From assembly GCF_050947335.1 (NCBI RefSeq), contig NW_027473480.1:124001-188000 (forward strand): a stretch of 64,000 bases of DNA, read 5' to 3'. Each line of letters starts with the position of its first letter. Within the stretch, counting starts at the first letter, position 1. The position numbers were made by a program, and so were the translations under genes. The notes under the pieces are model-generated. The model was not told the origin of the DNA. It saw only the letters and a program-made list of their open reading frames with translations, and did no database searches. Origin of the DNA: Megachile rotundata (taxonomy: Eukaryota > Arthropoda > Insecta > Hymenoptera > Megachilidae). Positions 13,801-27,597 of this stretch are shown piece after piece.

Positions 13801-16040
13801 CATATTATTAGCCATATTATGCTTATATGATCGATAGAACGACAATTACTATACTCACTACTCTTATTATTATCAATCTAACTCATATTATTAGCCATAT
13901 TATGCTTATATGATCGACAGAACGACAATTACTGTACTTATTACACTTACTATTATCAATCTAACTCATATTATTAGCCATATTATGCTTATATGATCGA
14001 TAGAACGACAATTACTATACTTATTACTCTTATTATTATCAATCTAACTCATATTATTAGCCATATTATGCAGATATGTCGATAGAACGACAATTACTAT
14101 ACTTATTACACTCACTATTATCAATCTAACTCATATTATTAACAATATTATGCAGATATGATCGATAGCACGACATTTACTATACTTATTACTCTTATTA
14201 TTATCAACCTAACTCATATTATTAGCCGTATTATGCTTAAATGATCGATAGAACGACAATTACTATACTTATTACTCTTATTATTATCAATCTAACTCAT
14301 ATTACTAGCCATATTATGCTTAAATGATCGATAGAACGACAATTACTATACTTATTACTCTTATTATTATCAATCTAACTCATATTATTAGCCATATTAT
14401 GCTTATATGATCGATAGAACGACAATTACTATACTCACTACTCTTATTATTATCAATCTAACTCATATTATTAGCCATATTATGCAGATATGTCGATAGA
14501 ACGACAATTACTATACTTATTACACTCACTATTATCAATCTAACTCATATTATTAACAATATTATGCAGATATGATCGATAGCACGACATTTACTATACT
14601 TATTACTCTTATTATTATCAACCTAACTCATATTATTAGCCGTATTATGCTTATATGATCGATAGAACGACAATTACTATACTTATTACTCTTATTATTA
14701 TCAATCTAACTCATATTATTAGCCATATTATGCTTATATGATCGACAGAACGACAATTACTATACTTATTATTCTTATTTTTATCAACCTAACTCATATT
14801 ATTAGCTATATTATGCTTAAATGATCGATAGAAGGACAATTACTATACTTATTACTCCTATTATTATGAATCTAACTCATATTATTAACCATATTATGCA
14901 GATATGATCGATAGAACTACAATTACTATACCCATTACTCTTATTATTATCAATCTAACTCATATTATTAGCCATATTATGCTTATATGATCGATAGAAC
15001 GACAATTACTGTACTTACTACTCTTACCATTATCGATCTAACTCATATTATTAGCCATATTATGCTTATATGATCGATAGAACGACAATTACTATACTTA
15101 TTACTCTTATTATTATCAATCCAACTCATATTATTAACCATATTATGCTTGTATGATCGATAGAACGACAATTACTATACTTATTACTCTTATTATTATC
15201 AACCTAACTCATATTATTAGCCGTATTATGCTTAAATGATCGATAGAACGACAATTACTATACTTATTACTCTTATTATTATCAATCTAACTCATATTAT
15301 TAGCCATATTATGCTTATATGATCGACAGAACGACAATTACTATACTTATTACACTTACTATTATCAATCTAACTCATATTATTAGCCATATTATGCTTA
15401 TATGATCGATAGAACGACAATTACTATACTTATTACTCTTATTATTATCAATCTAACTCATATTACTAGCCATATTATGCTTAAATGATCGATAGAACGA
15501 CAATTACTATACTTATTACTCTTATTATTATCAATCTAACTCATATTATTAGCCATATTATGCTTATATGATCGATAGAACGACAATTACTATACTCACT
15601 ACTCTTATTATTATCAATCGAACTCATATTATTAGCCATATTATGCTTATATGATCGACAGAACGACAATTACTGTACTTATTACACTTACTATTATCAA
15701 TCTAACTCATATTATTAGCCATATTATGCTTATATGATCGATAGAACGACAATTACTATACTTATTACTCTTATTATTATCAATCTAACTCATATTATTA
15801 GCCATATTATGCAGATATGTCGATAGAACGACAATTACTATACTTATTACACTCACTATTATCAATCTAACTCATATTATTAACAATATTATGCAGATAT
15901 GATCGATAGCACGACATTTACTATACTTATTACTCTTATTATTATCAACCTAACTCATATTATTAGCCGTATTATGCTTAAATGATCGATAGAACGACAA
16001 TTACTATACTTATTACTCTTATTATTATCAATCTAACTCA
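10851..16040 (+). repeat. 30-monomer higher-order repeat, 2487-bp period
   Basis: Two tandem copies, about 10851-13337 and 13338-15824, are followed by about 215 bp of a third. The period is 30 monomers, three of them 82 bp (2490 minus 3). The 82-bp monomers at 11583, 11997 and 13324 pair with 14070, 14484 and 15811. The rare ATTAGCTAT occurs at 12314 and 14801. The third copy diverges at about 16043, where CATATTACTAGC replaces CATATTATTAGC. A related stretch without the 82-bp monomer is at about 27950-28560 (GAAGGAC at 28274). Confidence 0.92.
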
Positions 16041-17760
16041 TATTACTAGCCATATTATGCTTAAATCATCGATAGAACGACAATTACTATACTTATTACT
16101 CTTATTATTATCAATCTAACTCATATTATTAGCCATATTATGCTTATATGATCGATAGAACGACAATTACTATACTCACTACTCTTATTATTATCAATCT
16201 AACTCATATTATTAGCCATATTATGCTTATATGATCGACAGAACGACAATTACTGTACTTATTACACTTACTATTATCAATCTAACTCATATTATTAGCC
16301 ATATTATGCTTATATGATCGATAGAACGACAATTACTATACTTATTACTCTTATTATTATCAATCTAACTCATATTATTAGCCATATTATGCAGATATGT
16401 CGATAGAACGACAATTACTATACTTATTACACTCACTATTATCAATCTAACTCATATTATTAACAATATTATGCAGATATGATCGATAGCACGACATTTA
16501 CTATACTTATTACTCTTATTATTATCAACCTAACTCATATTATTAGCCGTATTATGCTTAAATGATCGATAGAACGACAATTACTGTACTTACTACTCTT
16601 ACCATTATCGATCTAACTCATATTATTAGCCATATTATGCTTATATGATCGATAGAACGACAATTACTATACTTATTACTCTTATTATTATCAATCCAAC
16701 TCATATTATTAACCATATTATGCTTGTATGATCGATAGAACGACAATTACTATACTTATTATTCTTATTTTTTTCTACCTAACTCATATTATTAGCCATA
16801 TTATGCTTAAATGATCGATAGAACGACAATTACTATACTTATTACTCTTATTATTATCAATCTAACTCATATTACTAGCCATATTATGCTTAAACGATCG
16901 ATAGAACGACAATTACTATACTTATTACTCTTATTATTATCAATCTAACTCATATTACTAGCCATATTATGCTTAAATGATCGATAGAACGACAATTACT
17001 ATACTTATTACTCTTATTATTATCAATCTAACTCATATTATTAACCATATTATGCTTGTATGATCGATAGAACGACAATTACTATACTTATTATTCTTAT
17101 TTTTATCTACCTAACTCATATTATTAGCCATATTATGCTTAAATGATCGATAGAACGACAATTACTATACTTATTATTCTTATTTTTATCTACCTAACTC
17201 ATATTATTAGCCATATTATGCTTAAATGATCGGTAGAACGACAATTACTATACTTATTACTCTTATTATTATCAATCTAACTCATATTACTAGCCATATT
17301 ATGCTTAAATGATCGATAGAGCGACAATTACTATACTTATTACTCTTATCATGATCAATCTAACTCATATTATTAGCCATATTATGCTTATATGATCGAT
17401 AGAACGACAATTACTATACTTATTACTCTTATTATTATCAATCTAACTCATATTATTAGCCATATTATGCTTATATGATCGACAGAACGACAATTACTAT
17501 ACTTATTATTCTTATTTTTATCAACCTAACTCATATTATTAGCCATATTATGCTTAAATGATCGATAGAAGGACAATTACTATACTTATTACTCTTATTA
17601 TTATGAATCTAACTCATATTATCAACCATATTATGCAGATATGATCGATAGAACGACAATTACTATACTTATTACTCATATCATCATCGATCTAACTCAT
17701 ATTATTAGCCATATTATGCTTATATGATCGACAGAACGACAATTACTATACTTATTACAC
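15154..17760 (+). repeat. 2.6-kb block, copy 2 of a pair 6882 bp apart
   Basis: This is the partner of 8272-10878. It overlaps the end of the 30-monomer repeat and the start of block R copy 3, so one exchange event appears to have carried the junction between two higher-order families. It holds the last two 82-bp monomers in the window (15811, 16391). Confidence 0.87.
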
Positions 17761-18593
17761 ACACTGTTATCAATCTAACTCATATTCTTAACCATATTAT
17801 GCTAATTTGATCGATAGAACGACAATCACTATACTTATTACTCTTATTATTATCAATCTAACTCATATTATTAGCCGTATTATGCTTAAATGATCGATAG
17901 AACGACAATTACTGTACTTATTACTCTTATCATTATCGATCTAACTCATATTATTAGCCATATTATGCTTATATGATCGATAGAACGACAATTACTATAC
18001 TTATTACTCTTATTATTATCAATCTAACTCATATTATTAGCCATATTATGTAGATATGATCGATAGAACGACAATTACTATACTTATTACACTCACTATT
18101 ATTAATCTAACTCATATTATTAACCATATTATGCAGATATGATCGATAGCACGACATTTACTATACTTATTACTCCTATTATTATCAACCTAACTCATAT
18201 TATTAGCCATATTATGCTTATATGATCGATAGAACGACAATTACTATACTTATTATTCTTATTTTTATCAACCTAACTCATATTATTAGCCATATTATGC
18301 TTAAATGATCGATAGAACGACAATTACTATACTTATTACTCTTATTATTATGAGTCTGACTCATATTACTAACCATATTATGCAGATATGATCGATAGAA
18401 CTACAATTACTATACTCATTACTCTTATTATTATCAATCTAACTCATATTATTAGCCATATTATGCTTATATGATCGATAGAACGACAATTACTGTACTT
18501 ACTACTCTTATCATTATCGATCTAACTCATATTATTAGCCATATTATGCTTATATGATCGATAGAACGACAATTATTATACTTATTACTCTTA
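16561..18593 (+). repeat. Block R, copy 3 (2.03 kb, 16004 bp from copy 1)
   Basis: This is a near-identical copy of 557-2589. Single-base differences seen are G17321 (A at 1317) and C17685 (T at 1681). It is continuous on the left with a GCCGTATTATGCTTAAATG monomer, as at 9679, whereas copy 1 has GCCATATTATGCTTATATG. It therefore shares its left junction with copy 2 rather than copy 1. Confidence 0.9.
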
Positions 18594-18742
18594 CTATTGT
18601 CAACCTAACTCATATTATTAGCCATATTATGCTTAAATGATCGATAGAACGACAATTACTATACTTATTACTCTTATTATTATAAATCTAACTCATATTA
18701 TTAAGCATATTATGCAGATACGATCAATAGAACTACAATTAC

Positions 18743-18822
18743 TATACTCATTACCCTTATTATCAATCTAACTCATATTATTAGCCATATTATGCTTATA
18801 TGATCGATAGAACGACAATTAC
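18743..18822 (+). repeat. 80-bp monomer (3-bp deletion), first of two
   Basis: This monomer reads CTCATTACCCTTATTATC where others read CTCATTACTCTTATTATTATC, a net loss of three bases that removes one TTA unit. Just upstream is the equally rare GATACGATCAATAG, in which the usual TCGA core is lost. The only other 80-bp monomer is at 21147-21226, exactly 2404 bp away, which marks the 29-monomer repeat. Confidence 0.93.
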
Positions 18823-19683
18823 TGTACTTATTACTCTTATCATTATCGATCTAACTCATATTATTAGCCATATTATGCTTATATGATCGATAGAACGACA
18901 ATTACTATACTTATTACTCTTATTATTATCAATCTAACTCATATTATTAGCCATATTATGCAGATATGATCGATAGAACGACAATTACTATACTTATTAC
19001 ACTCACTATTATCAATCTAACTCATATTATTAACAATACTATGCAGATATGATCGATAGCACGACATTTAATATACTTATTACTCTTATTATTATCAACC
19101 TAACTCATATTATTAGCCGTATTATGCTTAAATGATCGATAGAACGACAATTACTATACTTATTACTCTCATTATTATCAATCTAACTCATATTATTAGC
19201 CATATTATGCTTAAATGATCGATAGAACGACAATTACTATACTTATTACTCTTATTATTATGAATCTAACTCATATTATTAACCATATTATGCAGATATG
19301 ATCGATAGAACCACAATTACTATACCCATTACTCTTATTATTGTCAATATAACTCATATTGTTAGCCATATTATGCTTATATGATCGATAGAACGACAAT
19401 TACTATACTTATTACTCTTATTATTATCAATCTAACTCATATTATTAGCCATATTATGCAGATATGATCGATAGAACGACAATTACTACACTTATTACTA
19501 TTATTATTATCAATCTTACTCATATTATTAGCCATATTATGCTTATATGATCGATAGAACGACAATTACTATACTTATTACTCTTATTATTATCAATCTA
19601 ACTCATATTATTAACCATATTATGCTTGTATGATCGATAGAACGACAATTACTATACTTATTATTCTTATTTTTATCTACCTA

Positions 19684-20787
19684 ACTCATATTATTAGCCA
19701 TATTATGCTTAAATGATCGATAGAACGACAATTACTATACTTATTACTCTTATTATTATCAATCTAACTCATATTACTAGCCATATTATGCTTAAATGAT
19801 CGATAGAACGACAATTACTGTACTTATTACTCATATCACTATCGATCTAACTCATATTATTAGCCATATTATGCTTATATTATCGATAGAACGACAATTA
19901 CTGTACTTATTACTCTTATTGTTATCAATCTAACTCATATTATTAACCATATTATGCTTATATGATCGATAGAACGACAATTACTGTACTTATTACTCTT
20001 ATTATTATTAATCTAACTCATATTATTAACCATATTATGCTAATATGATCGATAGAACGACAATTACTATACTTATTACACTCACTATTATTAATCTAAC
20101 TCATATTATTAACCATATTATGCAGATATGATCGATAGCACGACATTTACTATACTTATTACACCTATTATTATCAACCTAACTCATATTATTAGCCATA
20201 TTATGCTTATAGGATCGATAGAACGACAATTACTATACTTATTATTCTTATTTTTATCAACCTAACTCATATTATTAGCCATATTATGCTTAAATGATCG
20301 ATAGAACGACAATTACTATACTTATTGCTCTTATTATTATCAATCTAACTCATATTACTAGCCATATTATGCTTAAATGATCGATAGAACGACAATTACT
20401 GTACTTATTACTCATATCACTATCGATCTAACTCATATTATTAGCCATATTATGCTTATATTATCGATAGAACGACAATTACTGTACTTATTACTCTTAT
20501 TGTTATCAATCTAACTCATATTATTAACCATATTATGCTTATATGATCGATAGAACGACAATTACTGTACTTATTACTCTTATTATTATTAATCTAACTC
20601 ATATTATTAACCATATTATGCTAATATGATCGATAGAACGACAATTACTATACTTATTACACTCACTATTATTAATCTAACTCATATTATTAACCATATT
20701 ATGCAGATATGATCGATAGCACGACATTTACTATACTTATTACACCTATTATTATCAACCTAACTCATATTATTAGCCATATTATGC
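19684..20787 (+). repeat. 7-monomer tandem duplication (581 bp) inside the 29-mer
   Basis: About 19684-20264 is repeated at 20265-20787 with a 581-bp shift. TCATATCACT, a rare form of TCATATCATT, is at 19831 and 20412. It includes the TATATTATCGATAG, TTATTGTTATC and GCTAATATG monomers in the same order. The second copy ends within about 10 bp of the start of the second 29-mer copy, suggesting a shared breakpoint. Confidence 0.87.
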
Positions 20788-21146
20788 AGATATGATCGAT
20801 AGAACTACAATTACTATACTCATTACTCTTATTATTATCAATCTAACTCATATTATTAGCCATATTATGCTTATATGATCGATAGAACGACAATTACTGT
20901 ACTTACTACTCTTATCATTATCGATCTAACTCATATTATTAGCCATATTATGCTTATATGATCGATAGAACGACAATTATTATACTTATTACTCTTACTA
21001 TTGTCAACCTAACTCATATTATTAGCCATATTATGCTTAAATGATCGATAGAACGACAATTACTATACTTATTACTCTTATTATTATAAATCTAACTCAT
21101 ATTATTAAGCATATTATGCAGATACGATCAATAGAACTACAATTAC

Positions 21147-21226
21147 TATACTCATTACCCTTATTATCAATCTAACTCATATTATTAGCCATATTATGCT
21201 TATATGATCGATAGAACGACAATTAC
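21147..21226 (+). repeat. 80-bp monomer (3-bp deletion), second of two
   Basis: This is the 2404-bp-displaced twin of the 80-bp monomer at 18743-18822, with the same lost TTA unit and the same upstream GATCAATAG variant. It shows that the 29-monomer block was copied after the deletion occurred. Confidence 0.93.
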
Positions 21227-22905
21227 TGTACTTATTACTCTTATCATTATCGATCTAACTCATATTATTAGCCATATTATGCTTATATGATCGATAGAAC
21301 GACAATTACTATACTTATTACTCTTATTATTATCAATCTAACTCATATTATTAGCCATATTATGCAGATATGATCGATAGAACGACAATTACTATACTTA
21401 TTACACTCACTATTATCAATCTAACTCATATTATTAACAATACTATGCAGATATGATCGATAGCACGACATTTAATATACTTATTACTCTTATTATTATC
21501 AACCTAACTCATATTATTAGCCGTATTATGCTTAAATGATCGATAGAACGACAATTACTATACTTATTACTCTCATTATTATCAATCTAACTCATATTAT
21601 TAGCCATATTATGCTTAAATGATCGATAGAACGACAATTACTATACTTATTACTCTTATTATTATGAATCTAACTCATATTATTAACCATATTATGCAGA
21701 TATGATCGATAGAACCACAATTACTATACCCATTACTCTTATTATTGTCAATATAACTCATATTGTTAGCCATATTATGCTTATATGATCGATAGAACGA
21801 CAATTACTATACTTATTACTCTTATTATTATCAATCTAACTCATATTATTAGCCATATTATGCAGATATGATCGATAGAACGACAATTACTACACTTATT
21901 ACTATTATTATTATCAATCTTACTCATATTATTAGCCATATTATGCTTATATGATCGATAGAACGACAATTACTATACTTATTACTCTTATTATTATCAA
22001 TCTAACTCATATTATTAACCATATTATGCTTGTATGATCGATAGAACGACAATTACTATACTTATTATTCTTATTTTTATCTACCTAACTCATATTATTA
22101 GCCATATTATGCTTAAATGATCGATAGAACGACAATTACTATACTTATTACTCTTATTATTATCAATCTAACTCATATTACTAGCCATATTATGCTTAAA
22201 TGATCGATAGAACGACAATTACTGTACTTATTACTCATATCACTATCGATCTAACTCATATTATTAGCCATATTATGCTTATATTATCGATAGAACGACA
22301 ATTACTGTACTTATTACTCTTATTGTTATCAATCTAACTCATATTATTAACCATATTATGCTTATATGATCGATAGAACGACAATTACTGTACTTATTAC
22401 TCTTATTATTATTAATCTAACTCATATTATTAACCATATTATGCTAATATGATCGATAGAACGACAATTACTATACTTATTACACTCACTATTATTAATC
22501 TAACTCATATTATTAACCATATTATGCAGATATGATCGATAGCACGACATTTACTATACTTATTACACCTATTATTATCAACCTAACTCATATTATTAGC
22601 CATATTATGCTTATAGGATCGATAGAACGACAATTACTATACTTATTATTCTTATTTTTATCAACCTAACTCATATTATTAGCCATATTATGCTTAAATG
22701 ATCGATAGAACGACAATTACTATACTTATTGCTCTTATTATTATGAATCTAACTCATATTATTAACCATATTATGCAGATATGATCGATAGAACGACAAT
22801 TACTATACTTATTACTCATATCATTATCGATCTAACTCATATTATTAGCCATATTATGCTTATATGATCGACAGAGCGACAATTACTATACTTATTACAC
22901 ACACT

Positions 22906-24275
22906 GTTATCAATCTAACTCATATTATTAACCATATTATGCTAATTTGATCGATAGAACGACAATCACTATACTTATTACTCTTATTATTATCAATCTA
23001 ACTCATATTATTAGCCGTATTATGCTTAAATGATCGATAGAACGACAATTACTATACTTATTACTCTTATTATTATCAATCTAACTCATATTATTAGCCA
23101 TATTATGCTTATATGGTCGACAGAACGACAATTACTATACTTAGTATTCTTATTTTTATCAACCTAACTCATATTATTAGCCATATTATGCTTAAATGAT
23201 CGATAGAACGACAATTACTGTACTTATTACTCTTATCATTATCGATCTAACTCATATTATTAGCCATATTATGCTTATATGATCGATAGAACGACAATTA
23301 CTATACTTATTACTCTTATTATTATCAATCTAACTCATATTATTAGCCATATTATGTAGATATGATCGATAGAACGACAATTACTATACTTATTACACTC
23401 ACTATTATCAATCTAACTCATATTATTAACAATATTATGCAGATATGATCGATAGCACGACATTTACTATACTTATTACTCTTATTATTATCAACATAAA
23501 CTCATATTATTAGCCATATTATGCTTATATGATCGATAGAACGACAATTACTATACTTATTACTCTTATTATTATCAATCTAACTCATATTATTAACCAT
23601 ATTATGCTAATTTGATCGATAGAACGACAATCACTATACTTATTACTCTTATTATTATCAATCTAACTCATATTATTAGCCGTATTATGCTTAAATGATC
23701 GATAGAACGACAATTACTATACTTATTACTCTTATTATTATCAATCCAACTCATATTATTAGCCATATTATGCTTATATGGTCGACAGAACGACAATTAC
23801 TATACTTAGTATTCTTATTTTTATCAACCTAACTCATATTATTAGCCATATTATGCTTAAATGATCGATAGAACGACAATTACTGTACTTATTACTCTTA
23901 TCATTATCGATCTAACTCATATTATTAGCCATATTATGCTTATATGATCGATAGAACGACAATTACTATACTTATTACTCTTATTATTATCAATCTAACT
24001 CATATTATTAGCCATATTATTTAGATATGATCGATAGAACGACAATTACTATACTTATTACACTCACTATTATCAATCTAACTCATATTATTAACAATAT
24101 TATGCAGATATGATCGATAGCACGACATTTACTATACTTATTACTCTTATTATTATCAACATAAACTCATATTATTAGCCATATTATGCTTATATGATCG
24201 ATAGAACGACAATTACTATACTTATTACTCTTATTATTATCAATCTAACTCATATTATTAACCATATTATGCTTA
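22906..24275 (+). repeat. 8-monomer tandem duplication, 665-bp period
   Basis: Two copies of eight monomers, one of them 84 bp long. GCTAATTTGATCG is at 22941 and 23606, CAACATAAACTC at 23492 and 24157, and each copy contains one GGTCGACAG monomer. This block is the first appearance of both the 84-bp variant and the GTCGAC-bearing variant, so it opens the right-hand zone of the array. About 22745-22905 is ordinary satellite. Confidence 0.88.
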
Positions 24276-24303
24276 TATGATCGATAGAACGACAGTTACT
24301 ATA

Positions 24304-25561
24304 CTTATTACTCTTATTATTATCAATCTAACTTATATTACTAGCCATATTATGATTAAATGATCGATAGAACGACAATTACTATACTTATTACTCTTAT
24401 TATTATCAATCTAACTCATTTTTTTAGCCATATTATGCTTATATGATCGATAGAACGACAATTACTATACTTGTTACTCTTATTATTATCAATCTAACTC
24501 ATATTACCAGCCATATTATGCTTAAATGATCGATAGAACGACAATTACTATACTTATTACTCTTATTATTATCAACCTAACTCATATTATTAGCCATATT
24601 ATGCTTATATTATCGATAGAACGACAATTACTATACTTATTACTCTTATTATTATCAATCTAACTCATATTATTAGCCATATTATGCTTAAATGATCGAT
24701 AGAACGACAATTACTATACTTATTACTCTTATTATTATCAATCTAACTCATATTACTAGCCATATTATGCTTAAATGATCGATAGAACGACAATTACTGT
24801 ACTTATTACTCATATCATTATCGATCTAACTCATATTATTAGCCATATTATGCTTATATTATCGATAGAACGACAATTACTGTACTTATTACTCTTATTG
24901 TTATCAATCTAACTCATATTATTAACCATATTATGCTTATATGATCGACAGAACGACAATTACTGTACTTATTACTCTTATTATTATTAATCTAACTCAT
25001 ATTATTAACCATATTATGCTAATATGATCGATAGAACGACAATTACTATACTTATTACTCTTATTATTATCAATCTAACTCATATTATTAGCCATATTAT
25101 GCTTATATGATCGATAGAACGGCAATTACTATACTTATTACTCTTATTATTATCAATCTAACTCATATTATTAGCCATACTATGCTTATATGATCGACAG
25201 AACGACAATTACTGTACTTATTACTCTTATTATTATCAATCTAACTTATATTACTAGCCATATTATGATTAAATGATCGATAGAACGACAATTACTATAC
25301 TTATTACTCTTATTATTATCAATCTAACTCATTTTTTTAGCCATATTATGCTTATATGATCGATAGAACGACAATTACTATACTTGTTACTCTTATTATT
25401 ATCAATCTAACTCATATTACCAGCCATATTATGCTTAAATGATCGATAGAACGACAATTACTATACTTATTACTCTTATTATTATCAACCTAACTCATAT
25501 TATTAGCCATATTATGCTTATATTATCGATAGAACGACAATTACTATACTTATTACTCTTA
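24304..25561 (+). repeat. 11-monomer repeat, 913-bp period (1.4 copies)
   Basis: About 24304-24648 recurs at 25217-25561. Landmarks are AACTTATATTACTAGCC, ATTATGATTAAATG, the unusual CATTTTTTTAGCC (C at 24417/25330), TACTTGTTACTC and CATATTACCAGCC. The right part of copy 1 (24649-25216) carries TATATTATCGATAG and GCTAATATG monomers. The remaining stretch to 26111 is satellite without a clear local unit and includes two GGTCGACAG or AATGGTCGATAG type monomers. Confidence 0.85.
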
Positions 25562-26111
25562 TCATTATCGATCTAACTCATATTACTAGCCATATTATGC
25601 TTATATGATCGACAGAACGACAATTACTATACTTATTACACACACTGTTATCAATCTAACTCATATTATTAACCATATTATGCTAATTTGATCGATAGAA
25701 CGACAATCACTATACTTATTACTCTTATTATTATCAATCTAACTCACATTATTAGCCGTATTATGCTTAAATGATCGATAGAACGACAATTACTATACTT
25801 ATTACTCTTATTATTATCAATCTAACTCATATTATTAGCCATATTATGCTTATATGGTCGACAGAACGACAATTACTATACTTAGTATTCTTATTTTTAT
25901 CAACCTAACTCATATTATTAGCCATATTATGCTTAAATGGTCGATAGAACGACAATTACTGTACTTATTACTCTTATCATTATCGATCTAACTCATATTA
26001 TTAGCCATATTATGCTTATATGATCGATAGAACGACAATTACTATACTTATTACTCTTATTATTATCAATCTAACTCATATTATTAGCCATATTATGTGG
26101 ATATGATCGAT

Positions 26112-27597
26112 AGAACGACAATTACTATACTTATTACACTCACTATTATCAATCTAACTCATATTATTAACAATATTATGCAGATATGATCGATAGCACG
26201 ACATTTACTATACTTATTACTCTTATTATTATCAACATAAACTCATATTATTAGCCATATTATGCTTATATGATCGATAGTACGACAATTACTATACTTA
26301 TTACTCTTATTATTATCAATCTAACTCATATTATTAACCATATTATGCTTATATGATCGATAGAACGCAGGTTACTATACTTATTACTCTTATTATTATC
26401 AATCTAACTTATATTACTAGCCATATTATGATTAAATGATCGATAGAACGACAATTACTATACTTATTACTCTTATTATTATCAATCTAACTCATATTAT
26501 TAGCCATATTATGCTTAAATGATCGATAGAACGACAATTACTGTACTTATTACTCATATCATTATCGATCTAACTCATATTATTAGCCATATTATGCTTA
26601 TATTATCGATAGAACGACAATTACTGTACTTATTACTCTTATTGTTATCAATCTAACTCATATTATTAACCATATTATGCTTATATGATCGATAGAACGA
26701 CAATTACTGTACTTATTACTCTTATTATTATTAATCTAACTCATATTATTAACCATATTATGCTAATATGATCGATAGAACGACAATTACTATACTTATT
26801 ACACTCACTATTATTAATCTAACTCATATTATTAACCATATTATGCAGATATGATCGATAGCACGACATTTACTATACTTATTACACCTATTATTATCAA
26901 CCTAACTCATATTATTAGCCATATTATGCTTATATGATCGATAGAACGACAATTACTATACTTATTATTCTTATTTTTATCAACCTAACTCATATTATTA
27001 GCCATATTATGCTTAAATGATCGATAGAACGACAATTACTATACTTATTGCTCTTATTATTATGAATCTAACTCATATTATTAACCATATTATGCAGATA
27101 TGATCGATAGCACGACAGTTACTATACTTATTACTCATATCATTATCGATCTAACTCATATTATTAGCCATATTATGCTTATATGATCGACAGAACGACA
27201 ATTACTATACTTATTACACTCACTATTATCAATCTAACTCATATTATTAACAATATTATGCAGATATGATCGATAGCACGACATTTACTATACTTATTAC
27301 TCTTATTATTATCAACATAAACTCATATTATTAGCCATATTATGCTTATATGATCGATAGAACGACAATTACTATACTTATTACTCTTATTATTATCAAT
27401 CTAACTCATATTATTAACCATATTATGCTTATATGATCGATAGAACGCAGGTTACTATACTTATTACTCTTATTATTATCAATCTAACTTATATTACTAG
27501 CCATATTATGATTAAATGATCGATAGAACGACAATTACTATACTTATTACTCTTATTATTATCAATCTAACTCATATTATTAGCCATATTATGCTTA
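26112..27597 (+). repeat. 13-monomer higher-order repeat, 1080-bp period
   Basis: One full copy (26112-27191) is followed by 406 bp of a second. The period is 13 monomers with one of 84 bp. GAACGCAGGTTAC, which replaces GAACGACAGTTAC and is found nowhere else that I noticed, is at 26366 and 27446 (CGCAG). CAACATAAACTC is at 26233 and 27313. Matching starts after 26111 (TAG versus CAG) and ends at 26518/27598 (TTAAATG versus TTATATG). Confidence 0.9.

Larger units (their letters stand above)
250..16418 (+). repeat. Zone of 82-bp monomers (1-bp deletion), 16 copies
   Basis: Sixteen monomers lack one base in the segment that normally reads GATATGATCGATAG, giving GATATGTCGATAG. The G of their GCAGATATGTCG motif is at 304, 2959, 4203, 4783, 5695, 6275, 7768, 8929, 9509, 11583, 11997, 13324, 14070, 14484, 15811 and 16391. 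The full monomers run from 250-331 (first) to 16337-16418 (last). Spacings are whole monomer multiples minus one base, for example 580, 414, 1327 and 912 bp. None occurs after 16418. The deleted monomer is nearly always followed by the same partner with ACACTCACT, TTAACAAT and GATAGCACGACATTT, so it travels as part of a linked block. Confidence 0.93.
18373..22744 (+). repeat. 29-monomer higher-order repeat, 2404-bp period
   Basis: One full copy (18373-20776) is followed by about 1.97 kb of a second (20777-22744). The period is 29 monomers including one of 80 bp (2407 minus 3). Landmarks at this spacing are TTAAGCATAT (18701/21105), the GATCAATAG variant and the 80-bp monomer (TTACCC at 18751/21155). 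The left edge is at 18372 (A versus G in the TTA(A/G)CC segment). The right edge is at 22745, where TATGAATCT replaces TATCAATCT. No 82-bp or 84-bp monomers occur here. Confidence 0.91.
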
